The notes beneath the pieces were generated by a model that was not told the origin of the DNA, searched no databases, and was given only the letters and a program-made list of their open reading frames with translations. Source: Puccinellia tenuiflora (Eukaryota > Streptophyta > Magnoliopsida > Poales > Poaceae). Taken from it: a stretch of 64,000 nt of DNA. The DNA lies in NCBI GenBank assembly GCA_012064385.1, contig QRDG01000061.1, forward strand, positions 554,296-618,295, written 5' to 3'. Below, piece after piece: positions 23,108-33,776 of the stretch. A program made the position numbers and the translations under genes. Numbering within the stretch: the stretch's first letter is position 1; the number at the start of each line of letters is the position of its first letter.

Positions 23108-23761
23108 AATGAATCTCAACACAATTGATGGTAATAAAATAATATTGTGAATATTGTTTACGTACTCAAAGTTGTTCTAAGATTCTGCCCCTCTTACAGG
23201 TCGTCTCGCGAATGAACTCGTAAACGTAGAATCCACGTAAATTATTCCCGGATCCCTGCCTCGGGCACTTTACGAGAACAGAGTTCAATCAAAATAATAA
23301 TCAAGCATGATAATGTTATTAAAACTAGAATCAAACAGATGCGCGGGTCTAGCTAGTACTACTTACACTTAGTTCTTCAAGTAGGGATCGTAAGAGATAT
23401 TGTATATATATGGTACTATATATGTAATAGGTTCGACTGCAAGGACGAAGAAATAGGTCACACTTTGATCTTATATTTATGACGATGTTGTGTAATGGTT
23501 CCTTCTTTGTTGTATATATGTGGTACCGTCGAATTGAATGCAAAATCTTAACCCTAAAAAGGAAAACAACAAATGAAAAAAAATTAAAACGAAAAACTGT
23601 AAAAGAACCCCTAAACCCTAAAACCCAGCGTGCAGACCTTTAGTCCCGGTTCGTGTTACCAACCGGGACTAAAGGGTCTCCGACCCCGGGCGCTCGACAG
23701 CGGCCACGTGGAGACCCTTTAGTCCTGGTTCGTAACACAACCGGGACTAAAGGTGTGGGCC

Positions 23762-24404
23762 TTTTGCAAGGATGTGGTGGTTTTTTGTTACGTATTAGTA
23801 CTAAGATGGTGGTTTTTTGAAACCCTAATGTATTGTGGTGGTTTTTTGAAACCCTAGCCACAATTGTGGTGGTTTTTCGTAATTACAAAGTGTACGCGCC
23901 GTTAGGTGGAAAGAACATTGAACATCTGGCACAGCTGGGGTGCTTCTGATTTGTAACGAGCTTCTGATTTGTAACGATTGGTGTTTTAGATGGTTGGCTC
24001 CTTATGTTGCGTAGCTCGGCACTTAGCAGAGGCCAAGGGATTACAGACTTGGCAGAGAAGAACATTGCTTGTTGACAATGGTGACTAGGAAGATGGAGGA
24101 CCAGAAATATGGATGGGGACAACAATCAATCTAGTACCAAGAAAGGCCTGACTCAGGATGCACCCGGCATCTTTTTACTATATAACTAGCGCCAATACAT
24201 TATCCGCAACAAAACTACGAACCGCCCATTTACATGAGGCGAAATTGGAACTGTTTTTCAGAAAGCGTAAACTCGCATGCAGTAATTAGCATCAGGTCCG
24301 CACATTCATCAGGTTAGGAGCACCGATCTGCAGCTTTTCATTGCCATGTCATTCTTTCCAGTATGAAGGCTTTCCTTGACATCAGCCTTCCATGCACAGA
24401 AGAG
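23762..24404. other. Unassigned sequence with a short tandem repeat
   Basis: 23771-23882 holds four imperfect copies of 'gtggtggttttttg' followed in two of them by 'aaaccctaa', spaced about 35 bp. The rest (23883-24404) has no recognisable gene. One ambiguous base (N) at 24409 sits at the start of the Copia homology. Confidence 0.5.
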
Positions 24405-25850
24405 AAAGNCGACGATCTCTGGATGGCCGTGGACATCCACATATCCTTGTGGTTTATGGGGACCTTGAGCGACGACCTCCACCGGCTCGTGTCGGGCGCT
24501 GATGGCCGTGCCTGCTCCACTTGGTCCCGACTCATGCGCTTCTTCGTTAACAACGAGGCCTCCCGATACCTCTTCCTCAGCAAGGCCTTCCGCTCCACCC
24601 CTCGCGGCGATCTCGACATCTCCACCTACGCCAGCAAGCTTCAGCGCATTGCCGATGATCTGGCCGCGATCGGTCGTCCTGTCGACGATCGCGATCTGAC
24701 GCTCCAATTCATCGACGGTCTTGGCCCCAAATTCAAGCTCCAAGCTGAGATCATGAAGACCGCCGTCCCCACGTTCTCGGATGCGTGCTCCCGACTCCAC
24801 TCGCCGAAGTCGACGACGCCTCCCAGCAGCAACAGGCCGGTGCTCAGGCCATGGTCGTGCAGGCTGGCAGCCGCAACACCGCCGCCTACAGCGGTCCCTC
24901 GCGTCCCACCGGCGTCAGCCCCAACTACAAGGGCAAAAATCCGATCCCCGGGTTCGTGCACCCTAACCAGAACGCAAGCGGTGGTCGTGGTTCTCCCTCG
25001 TTCTCTGGTGGAGGCGGACGCGGACGTGGACACGGCGGAGGTCGTGGGCACCACGATAACGGTGATCGTGGTCACCAAGGAGGAGGCCGTGGCAGCAACC
25101 CGCAGCCCTGGCTAGGCTACTTTGCTCCTATGGGGACTCCTTTCCCCCCACGCTCTCCTTGGATCCCACCCAATGCCTTTGGTGTGCTTGGACCCCGCCC
25201 CGGCGCGCCGACACATGCATACCCGGTGATGCACCACCCACCGGCTTCAGCACCGCCATCGCCATCTCCATCATGGGATTACACCGCCCTCTACCAGAAC
25301 GCTCCAAGCTACGGCAACGCCTTCCCTCCATCAAGCGGCAGCTGGATCATGGACTCCGGCGCCACCTCTCATGTCACCGGCAACCAAGGTATATTGACCT
25401 CGTCTCATCCTGTTTTAGATGTCAATTCTCATCATATTGTTGTTGGCAATGGGTCTCGTCTTCCTGTCATAGCTACCGGTACTGCCCAACTAACATCCCG
25501 ACCTTTCTTACTTAACGATGTTCTTGTCTCTCCAACCCTAATCCAAAACCTTTGTTCCACTCGAAAATTTGTCCGTGACAACAACTGCTCCATTGAATTT
25601 GACCCATTTGGTTTTTCTCTGAAGGATCTTCACACCAGGAAAGTTATCATGAGGTCGAATAGCTCCGGCGACCTCTACCCCTTCTTTGGAGATCACAGCT
25701 ACTCCACCTCCACAGCCTTTGCCGTCACCAACGACCTGTGGCATCGCCGTCTTGGCCATCCCAGCACCGCCGCCTTAGCTCATTTACCATTAGATTTTCT
25801 TTCTCATTGTAATGACAGTACAAGCACTCCAACACTATGCGATGCCTGTC
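24405..25850 (+). pseudogene. Copia gag and protease
   Basis: Gag (UBN2-type) runs from 24415: LWMAVDIHISLWFMGTLSDD, then LDISTYASKLQRIADDLAAI and LQFIDGLGPKFKLQAEIM. A frameshift near 24800 moves to the frame with a Gln stretch, a Gly/Arg/His-rich basic region (24960-25110) and the protease active site WIMDSGATSHVTGNQ (about 25345), followed by the GAG-pre-integrase motif LWHRRLGHPS (25738) with CDACQLGK. It makes the capsid and processing enzyme in intact relatives; here it is broken and 5'-truncated. Confidence 0.88.
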
Positions 25851-28679
25851 AGTTAGGGAAACATACAAATTACCTTTTCCTGTACCGAATTCTCGAGCTT
25901 TATCACCTTTTGATCTTATTCATTGTGATCTGTGGACCTCCCCCGTTACTAGTTGTTCTGGCTATAAATATTATCTTGTCGTCCTAGATGATTTCTCTCA
26001 CTTTTCTTGGGTCTTTCCTATACGAGCTAAATCTGACACATGTGATACACTACTTCGTTTCTTTTCTTTTGTCAACACCCAATTTCACACCACCATCCGT
26101 TGTCTCCAATGCGACAACGGCGGGGAATTTCTCAACACTGCCCTACGTACTTTCCTCTCCGACAAAGGCATCACCCTACGACTCTCCTGCCCCTACACCT
26201 CACCCCAAAACGGGTGTGCTGAACGCATGATCCGTACCACCAACAATGTCATTCGTACACTCCTCTTTCAAGCCAAACTTCCTCCCTCCTTCTGGGCTGA
26301 AGCACTACACACCTCAAACCACCTTCTCAACATTCGACCATCTCGTGTCATTGGCAATTTCACTCCTTATTTCCTCCTCTACGGCGTTCATCCCACCTAT
26401 GACCACCTCCGTACATTTGGCTGTCTTTGCTTCCCCAACCTATCTCACTCCATTGACCACAAGTTATCTCCCCGCTCCACCCGGTGTATTCTCCTAGGCT
26501 ACCCTCGTGAACATAAGGGCTACCGCTGCTTTGACCTTTCCTCTCGTAAAATCATCATCTCGCGTCACGTTGTTTTTGATGAATCTTCCTTCCCGTATTC
26601 CGACAGCCCACCCCAGCCCTCACCATCCATTCCCACAGAAGATCCCTCTCCGACAGCCACCCCACCTGACCCGATCATCTTCCAACCGCCGCAATCATCA
26701 TCCCATCCACCCTCCACTCCCGTGTCGACACCTACCCCCGTGTCTTCCCAGCCCCGACACACGTCACCCTCATCTCCTAACTCACCGCATACCGATTCTC
26801 CTCCCGGCCTACGGACACCCTCGTGTCTCCCTAGTCCCCACACACCCTCACCGACCGCATCTCCCTCGTGCTCCCCGCCCACACGCGCGCCCTCGCCACC
26901 CGCGTCCAGCCATTCCCCACCCACCAACCAACCGATGCCACGTCCGTATCGCCGACCGGTCGGTTCTATCCCGATACAGCCACCCGAGAATCCACACCAA
27001 ATGCGCACACGCGGTAAACACGGTTATTTCATGCCCAAAAGGACCTTCAATCTTTCTGTTTCCACCACCATATCTCCTATTCCCTCGTCATACCGTACAG
27101 CACTAAAAGATCCCCACTGGCACGACGCTATGCGTGATGAATTTGATGCTCTAATTCGGAATGACACTTGGTCTCTAGTTCCTTGTCCTGCAGGTGTCAA
27201 TGTGGTTACCGGCAAGTGGATTTTTCGACACAAATTGAATCCTGATGGCTCCTTGGCACGGTACAAAGCTCGTTGGGTTCTTCGTGGTTTCACTCAGCAA
27301 GAAGGCGTTGACTATGGCGAAACATTCAGTCCTGTGGTGAAACCATCTACAGTGCGTGTGGTTCTTAGCATTGCTGCATCTCGGTCTTGGCCTATTCATC
27401 AACTGGACGTGAAGAACACATTCTTACATGGTGATCTCGCTGAAACAGTTTACTGTACGCAACCAGCTGGCTTTCTGGATGACACTCGGCCAACTCATGT
27501 CTGCAAGCTCAACAAATCACTCTATGGCCTCAAGCAAGCTCCTCGCACTTGGTTCTTGCGTTTCACAGCTTATCTCCATACACTTGGTTTCGTGACTTCC
27601 AAAGTGACACTTCCCTCTTTGTCCTCCACTCCACCACTTCCACTGCTTATCTCCTACTATATGTCGATGACATCATCCTTACTGCCAGCACTGCATCGCT
27701 CCTCCACCATATTATCGCCTCCTTACACTCCGAGTTCTCCATGAGTGACTTGGGTGCACTGCATCATTTCCTTGGTGTTAACGTGCATCGCACACCTACA
27801 GGTCTCTTCCTCTCCCAGCAGCAGTATGCACTTGATCTTTTGGACCGCGCCAACATGTCCAACTGCAATCCGTTACCAACCCCCATCGACACCAAGTGCA
27901 AGCTCTCGGCAAGTGATGGACCGCCTGTTGCAAATCCCACTGAATATCGCAGTCTAGCGGGAGGACTTCAGTATTTGACGCTCACGAGGCCGGATTTGTC
28001 ACACGCTGTGTAGCAGGTGTGTTTATTTATGCATGATCCACGTGAGGCACATCTTCAGCTTGTTAAACGGATTCTGAAATATGTTAAAGGGACTGCTCAT
28101 CTTGGACTTCAGCTACACGCGGGCTCTTCCTCCGAGCTTGTGGCATATTCCGATGCGGATTGGGCAGGGTGTCCAGACACACGCAAGTCTACCTCAGGCT
28201 TTTGCATCTTTCTCGGAAACAATCTAGTGTCATGGTCCTCCAAACGACAACACACTGTGTCCCGTTCTAGTGCTGAAGCTGAATACCGCGCTGTCGCAAA
28301 CTGCGTTGCTGAATCTGTCTGGCTTCGTCAACTTCTCCTCGAGCTTCATCAACCAGCGTCCAAGGCCACTGTGGTATACTGTGACAATATCAGCGCCACC
28401 TACCTGTCATCTAATCCTGTGCAGCATCAACGAACAAAGCATGTCGAGATTGATTTGCATTTTGTTCGAGATCGTGTCGCTCTTGGAGAAGCCCGCGTCC
28501 TTCATGTGCCAACCAACTCACAGTATGCCGACATCTTCACCAAAGGATTACCCACTGCCGTGTTTCAAGAATTTCGAACCAGTCTCAACGTTGTTCCTCA
28601 CCCGGTTTCGACTGCGGACACAACACAACCTATTCTACGTGTCTTGTTCTATGTCGTGTGTAAAAAAGATAAATTTTGA
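25837..28679 (+). pseudogene. Copia pol: integrase, reverse transcriptase, RNase H
   Basis: Integrase core from about 25900: DLIHCDLW (first Asp), LQCDNGGEF (second Asp) and NGCAER (Glu), giving D-D-E, followed by the C-terminal CILLGYPREHKGYRC region and a long Pro/Ser/Thr linker (26590-27000). The RT starts at LVPCPAGVNVVTGKWIFRHK (27174), with LDVKNTFLHGDL (first RT aspartate) and LYVDDIIL (about 27660, catalytic YVDD). RNase H has AYSDADWAG, AEAEYRA and YCDNISA. Breaks: a frameshift near 25860, a frameshift near 27600 and TAG at 28011-28013. The sequence is otherwise well conserved, so inactivation looks recent. Confidence 0.9.
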
Positions 28680-28690
28680 TGCTAAAAAGG

Positions 28691-29980
28691 GAGCGGCGTT
28701 GCTACACCCGGGTGCACCTGCACCTGTTATTTTTGAAAAAATTAAAAACTAGAAAAACATTATAAAAAAATCTGAAAAATTGGAGACAAACATATATGAG
28801 TTTCCCACATACTTAATCCATATACAAATTTCCTACGTTTTTCATGCAACACAACCAAACAACACCTACTATTGATTCCCGCTTTCGATTCATGTAGGAT
28901 TCCAAATGCCATTACACTCCATTCCCATGATATTCCTATTCCTGTATTATTCAAATCCTGCGAACCAAAGAGGCCCTAAAGGGTGGGAATTCTAGCGCGA
29001 GGCTGGTCTTCCTCCTCTCCTTTGAGAGATGGTGTATAGGATGGTTGAGAGAGATATTGTAGGGTGTCATAAACCGGAAACTAAAGATGGAGCTCGAGCT
29101 CCAAGTAGCTCTTTATTCCGACAAATTTGAAAATCATATTATAATTTTAATAAAATGGAGAAAAGTATGTATGTAGTCCATGTAGCTCTTTATTTTAATA
29201 AATTTAAAATCATATTTTAAGTTTAATAAAATAAAAAATATGTAGTCAATGATATATACTATAAGCGTGCAAAATCTTAGTTCGAAATACAATGAGAAAA
29301 ATGTAGATCTGAGTATAGTGAACAATGCACATCTCCAAAACTCAAATTTTGTCAGATTTTTTATTTTTTTATAGCAACAAATACAATGAATTTTGTATTG
29401 GGATTTTGCACGATTGTAATATAAATTATTGACTACGTCCAAACTCGTTTTCACATTATTAGTTTTGAAAATTGAAAATATAAATTTTCCAAACTTAATT
29501 TTTGGACCCATTTCGGGCGGCTTAGACCCGCCAAAACCAAGAAGGCCAAAGCCCATTTTCCAAACTTAATTATGTAAGAAACCATTTGGGCAGGGTGATG
29601 CTCTTACTTTTCAGTGTTTAATTTTAATTTGTAAAAGGACCTTGTTACGAATGTCTATGTGGTTTCGGTAATGAAATAAAATAAGGGAGGAATCACTTTT
29701 CTCAACAACAAAAAGATTAGAATGGATTAACATGGAACCGTGTAAGTAGTATGTGTATGTCGTATACGGAAAAGACTTGCTGTACACATGGGTAGCTACA
29801 CATGCGCTTAAAAATCAACATGTGTCTAACTGCCGTTTAGTTTGACGGTAAGGTGCCTTGAGCCTAAAGTGCCTCTCGTGAACCCTTCTCTCTCCTTCTT
29901 ATCCTCTCCGATCCCCACCTAACCTCCTCTCAAGCTCGTCGCCCTGCTCCGCTCCCTTTCGTTCAGCGTGCTGCGGCTAG
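28691..29980. other. AT-rich intergenic DNA with MITE fragment and small tandem repeat
   Basis: 28840-28977 ends CGAACCAAAGAGGCCC, the reverse of a GGGCCTCTTTGGTTCG terminus typical of Tourist-like MITEs; its other end is not visible. At 29105-29260 a 77-bp unit beginning 'gtagctctttatt' is repeated twice. No gene was seen. Confidence 0.5.
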
Positions 29981-29987
29981 GGCGCCA

Positions 29988-30141
29988 TGGCCGGGGATCG
30001 AGTCGTCGCCGTGGTCGGGCCAGGGTCCTCGCCGTGCCCGATAGAGGAGGAGTAGGACGTGGCGGTGGAGTCCAGCTCGGTCATGGTATCCCGCGGCCGA
30101 GCTTCGCCCTCGCGTTCCTCGAAGTCCGGCTCGGCAACCTG
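29988..30141 (+). pseudogene. Gene-like 5' fragment, function unknown
   Basis: A pyrimidine-rich leader (29883-29960) precedes ATG at 29988 (gccATGGCC context), reading MAGDRVVAVVGPGSSPCPIE. A TAG follows at 30051-30053, after which the same frame continues to 30141. Codon use is GC-rich like a grass gene, unlike the AT-rich surroundings. I do not recognise the product. It may be a broken first exon or a captured fragment. Confidence 0.3.
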
Positions 30142-31530
30142 ATTCTCCATTTTTTTTATCTGGAGCCGTCATGTTTTTTCACATCCTGGTGTGCGGAGCG
30201 ACTGCATACAGCTTTGCATTCTTCTCCCTTTTGTTTCGTTGGTTGTACTCCGTTTCTGATTTTTTTTGTTGGATCTATATATTTTTTTTTGAACGGGGAT
30301 CTAGATAATTGGGTTGCTACTAGTAGTTGAAGCACGTCTGAGAGGAGAGAGTTCATCTCTGTTTTCTAAGTAGTCGTTTGTTCCGTGTGTTAATCCATGC
30401 TAGTGGATAGAATTTTCTAGAGGAACTATGCAGCTAAACGATATGCATATGCTTTCTCATGTTCGTCAGAGGAATTGACTAGACGGCATGTGACGCGTTC
30501 AGCCAAACAGAAAACAAACATGTTGCCTCGCGGCAGCACAAGGAAGGACTCCATGTTAGGACCGTGTAGTCGCCGTGAGTCGAAAAGCGAGATGGGGTGA
30601 ATCCAACGGTGCTGGCCGCATGCGTAGCTACCCCGTGCATAGCAAATCGTCTCTCATGTCGTATAACATAGTTGGTTGATAGGAAGAGTATTTTTTGCAG
30701 TGGTCATTAATTCGACAAGGTTAACCGCATGCACATCGTCTCCATGTAGCCATCGATAAAAAAAAAGCATGCATATATAGGAAGAGTATTTTATTTTATG
30801 CATATCTTGTGGCCCTAACCAAAATTGTACATTTTCCAAAATGTAGGGAATTTCAAAAATTTCCTGTCAAATTTAAAATATGCATTTTTTTCTTTTTTTT
30901 GAAAACTTTGGAATAGCAGCACTCGAACGTGCGACGGCCATGACCAAACTGATACATTAAACCACGGCATCAGCACAAAAGTTGTACGGAAATTAGGTCT
31001 TGCTTACAATCTATCCAGTAGGACACTGAAATTTCCAACTTTCGCCGAAATTTAAGGCAATATTTGTATATTTCGCCCCGAGCTGAAAATCGAAAATTTG
31101 GTGAATCTCGTGGAAACTTTGTTCCCACCGGCATGCGGCATGGGAGGGAAGGGAGTTCTGGAGCAGGACACGGTCGGCAAGTGGATGGTGTAGTGGGGCG
31201 GCCACCAGCAGCAATCGATCGACGGCCGGGCAAACGCGTACGAACCCCCTGCGCGGTGACACGTACCACCGGCCAGCCCCCCCTGAACCTACGCGTTACT
31301 TACGGTTGGTCGGTCGTCGTGTCGTTTCAACCTTGGTCACGCCGCAACCGCAAGAATGGTGGTAGTACTACCGGCGGTGGTGATACGAAGGAAGAAATGA
31401 ACAAGGCAGAGAAGGAACGGCGGATATAGCCGACACGTCGGGTCGGAGCACGTCGCCGCCAGCCTGCGGGCGCCGCCCGGCAGCGCGCCGCCGGTACGTG
31501 CGCGCGCGCGGCGACAGGACAGCCATCCTG
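30142..31530. other. Intergenic region upstream of the hydroxylase gene
   Basis: AT-rich to about 31090, then GC-rich towards the promoter. Short T and A runs and no convincing coding frame. A tRNA-like patch is discussed under findings. Confidence 0.5.
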
Positions 31531-31536
31531 CACGTG
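31531..31536. promoter_or_regulatory. G-box (CACGTG) upstream of the hydroxylase gene
   Basis: A perfect CACGTG in the context CTGCACGTGGTG, about 247 bp upstream of the TATA box. G-boxes bind bZIP and bHLH factors (HY5, PIFs) that control many light-regulated plastid genes. A role here is inference. Confidence 0.5.
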
Positions 31537-31777
31537 GTGTGGCCATGTGCGCGCGGCGCGGCGCTGTCTTTTTCCACTGCACTGCCCCTCCCGCCGCTAC
31601 TATTAGACTCACGACAAGCATCTCTCAATCCAACGGCCGTCTGGCACGAAACGCACTGTTAGTCATCTTCTCTTCCTAAGCATATGCCGTAATCGGCAGG
31701 GCGACAGCTACTCGTGTTGATCTTTCCGTGATATAATTCACCTTTTTCGTTTGTTCTCGGCCTGGCCTGGGCTGGGC

Positions 31778-31783
31778 TATAAA
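31778..31783 (+). promoter_or_regulatory. TATA box of the hydroxylase gene
   Basis: TATAAA in GGGCTATAAAGCCC, 118 bp before the start codon. Transcription start expected near 31808-31813, giving a 5' UTR of about 85 nt. Confidence 0.7.
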
Positions 31784-31895
31784 GCCCGTCCGTCTCCGGC
31801 GCATTTCCGTTGCCCACAAGTTGACCCCCGCGACGCTTGTCCCAAACCCAGGACCGTCCCGCGTCCAGTGTTCCCGAGACGTCTGATCCCATCTC

Positions 31896-33452
31896 ATGGC
31901 CGTCGCCAGGCTGCTGCCCGCCCCATTCCCTCTCGCCGCCTCCCGCGCCCGCGCCGCCCCGCCGGCGCGCCTGCCCTTTCTCGCGCCGCTCCCGCTCGCG
32001 GCGCGCGCTGCTGTGCCCGTCCTGCGCGTGGCGTCGGACGGCAGGCCCAACGCCGCGGAGGCGGCGGACGAGACTCCGGCGCGGATGGCGGTGTCGGAGC
32101 GCAGGGCGCGGAAGGAGTCGGAGCGGCGGACCTACCTGGTGGCCGCGCTCATGTCCAGCCTCGGGATCACCTCCATGGCCGCCGCCGCCGTCTACTACCG
32201 CTTCGCATGGCAAATGGAGGTCCGCCCTTTCCTGGTTTCTCATTCTGCAGCTGGCGTCCAATCCTCGGCAATTCCCCATATTTTTCCTTCCAAATTCCGG
32301 TCATTTAATCCGTTCCTGCTGCTTTTCCCAGGGAGGCTGCGAGATTCCGGTGACGGAAATGCTGGGCACCTTCGCGCTCTCCGTGGGCGCCGCGGTGAGT
32401 AGTGCCCACCACACGTGACACCACCATCATAACAGATTCATCAGATTTTGACGATGCGCATCCCCGATCGATAACGCGTTTGTGGCGCGGATTGGCAGGT
32501 CGGGATGGAGTTCTGGGCGCGGTGGGCGCACCGCGCGCTGTGGCACGCCTCCCTCTGGCACATGCACGCCTCCCACCACCGGCCCCGCGACGGGGCCTTC
32601 GAGCTCAACGACGTCTTCGCCATCGTCAACGCCGTCCCCGCCATGGCCCTCCTCGCCTTCGGCTTCTTCAACCGCGGACTCGTCCCCGGACTCTGCTTCG
32701 GCGCGGTATGTACGCTTTGCTTTACTTTACGTCCACTCTTCCTTCCTCGTCTACCACCCACCGGAGACAAAAGTAGGTAGCATTTCCGCCCTTGTCGCTT
32801 TGCGGCGGCGCCGTCGTCGCCCATGCCATGCCATGGTGCGGGCGGGCGGACGACAACGCGCGCGCGGCGCACCCGACGGCAGTATCGTACTACACTAGTT
32901 GAAAATCGTGACGCGGATGTCAGCGGTGACGTGGCCTGATCTGACCCTCCACGTGTCGGTGCGCGACGTACAGGGGCTCGGGATCACGCTGTTCGGGATG
33001 GCGTACATGTTCGTGCACGACGGCCTCGTCCACCGCCGCTTCCCCGTCGGGCCCATCGAGAACGTGCCCTACTTCCGGCGAGTCGCCGCCGCCCACCAGG
33101 TCCGTCGTCCGGATCAATCCCCCCGCCGTCCACTGTCACTCGTCTCCGAATTTCGATCGGTTCTCAAGTCTTCTGACCGGTGCCTGGCATTTATTACGCT
33201 CTGCAGATCCACCACATGGACAAGTTCGACAGCGTGCCGTACGGGCTCTTCCTCGGCCCCAAGGTCAGCCAGCTCCACAGTTCAAGATTTGGAAATCTTG
33301 GGAGTTGTTTTGATGATACAACCTCGTGTACTTAATTCTTCAGCTGGAATTTTGGTTGACAGGAGCTGGAGGAGGTGGGCGGGACCGAGGAGCTGGAGAA
33401 GGAGATCCAGAGAAGGATCAAGAGGAGAGAAACGTTAGATGCTATGCAATGA
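31896..33452 (+). CDS. HYD: Beta-carotene 3-hydroxylase, non-heme di-iron type, plastid
   Basis: Six exons: 31896-32219, 32332-32394, 32499-32705, 32974-33099, 33207-33263 and 33363-33452. All introns are GT-AG and phase 0; the product is 288 aa, close to cereal relatives. It hydroxylates the beta rings of beta-carotene to beta-cryptoxanthin and zeaxanthin in plastid membranes. The N-terminal ~60 residues are Ala/Arg/Pro-rich like a transit peptide. Four hydrophobic segments begin near residues 81, 114, 168 and 194. All iron ligand motifs are present: H140-x4-H145, H152-x2-H155-H156, H213-x4-H218 and H239-x2-H242-H243. The start is the first ATG after the TATA box. No frameshift or stop was seen, and it is the only intact host gene in the window. 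A LINE lies 0.28 kb downstream. Which cereal paralogue (HYD1/HYD2, crtRB) it is cannot be told by eye. Confidence 0.96.
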
Positions 33453-33720
33453 GAAGCAGCTGTTCTGGTGGTCTGTTCTGTTCATAGAAGAGAGAACATA
33501 TTAGTTATAGAAATGCTGTTGCTCTGCTGGTGCAGGCTGACACTTGCTACTAGTACTGGATACCACTATCATAGTATCATGTGCTACTAATGTATGTACG
33601 TACTCCAGTATCTGTTTGACTGTACCCTGTTGCTGACTGTAGTAGTGAGATGATATATAGTACTATATAAGTATTAGAACACCTTTTGTGTATTGTCGCC
33701 CAAACAAGTGCGTCGTGAAC
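33453..33720 (+). other. 3' UTR and flank of the hydroxylase gene
   Basis: 268 bp between the stop codon and the LINE insertion, with T/A-rich stretches (e.g. 33645-33680) where plant polyadenylation signals would lie. No canonical AATAAA was seen. Confidence 0.5.
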
Positions 33721-33776
33721 AGATACACTTGATGACGAAACAGAGATCAATATCAGTCTAGCCCCCTAACCCCGTC

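Larger units (their letters stand above)
18800..23761. mobile_element. CACTA derivative with long inverted arms, split by a solo LTR
   Basis: Starts CACTAGTGGAAAAAGAGCC at 18800. The left arm (18800-19231 plus 22900-22945) is matched in reverse by 23375-23761: the 'ctttagtcccggtt' words, the CACGTGGCCGCTGTC block, the 'aaaacccagcgtgcagac' block and the block around 'aaggaaccattacacaac' all recur inverted. After removing the LTR the element is about 1.3 kb with a short unique centre (22946-23374). The last 90-100 bases of the right arm, including CACTAGTG, are missing. No protein is encoded, so it is non-autonomous. Confidence 0.75.
24405..28690 (+). mobile_element. Ty1/Copia retrotransposon internal region without recognisable LTRs
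   Basis: Gag, protease, integrase, RT and RNase H are in the Copia order (integrase before RT). The gag N-terminus is missing, and homology begins at the N base (24409). After the last stop (28679) comes 'aaaaagggagcgg', which could be the polypurine tract, but no LTR pair or TSD could be found around the element. It is either a truncated copy or has LTRs too diverged to see. Confidence 0.8.

Noticed and set aside
23600..23630. Telomere-like words (ccctaaaccctaaaaccc)
   Set aside because: Only two units, inside a CACTA arm, with no array.
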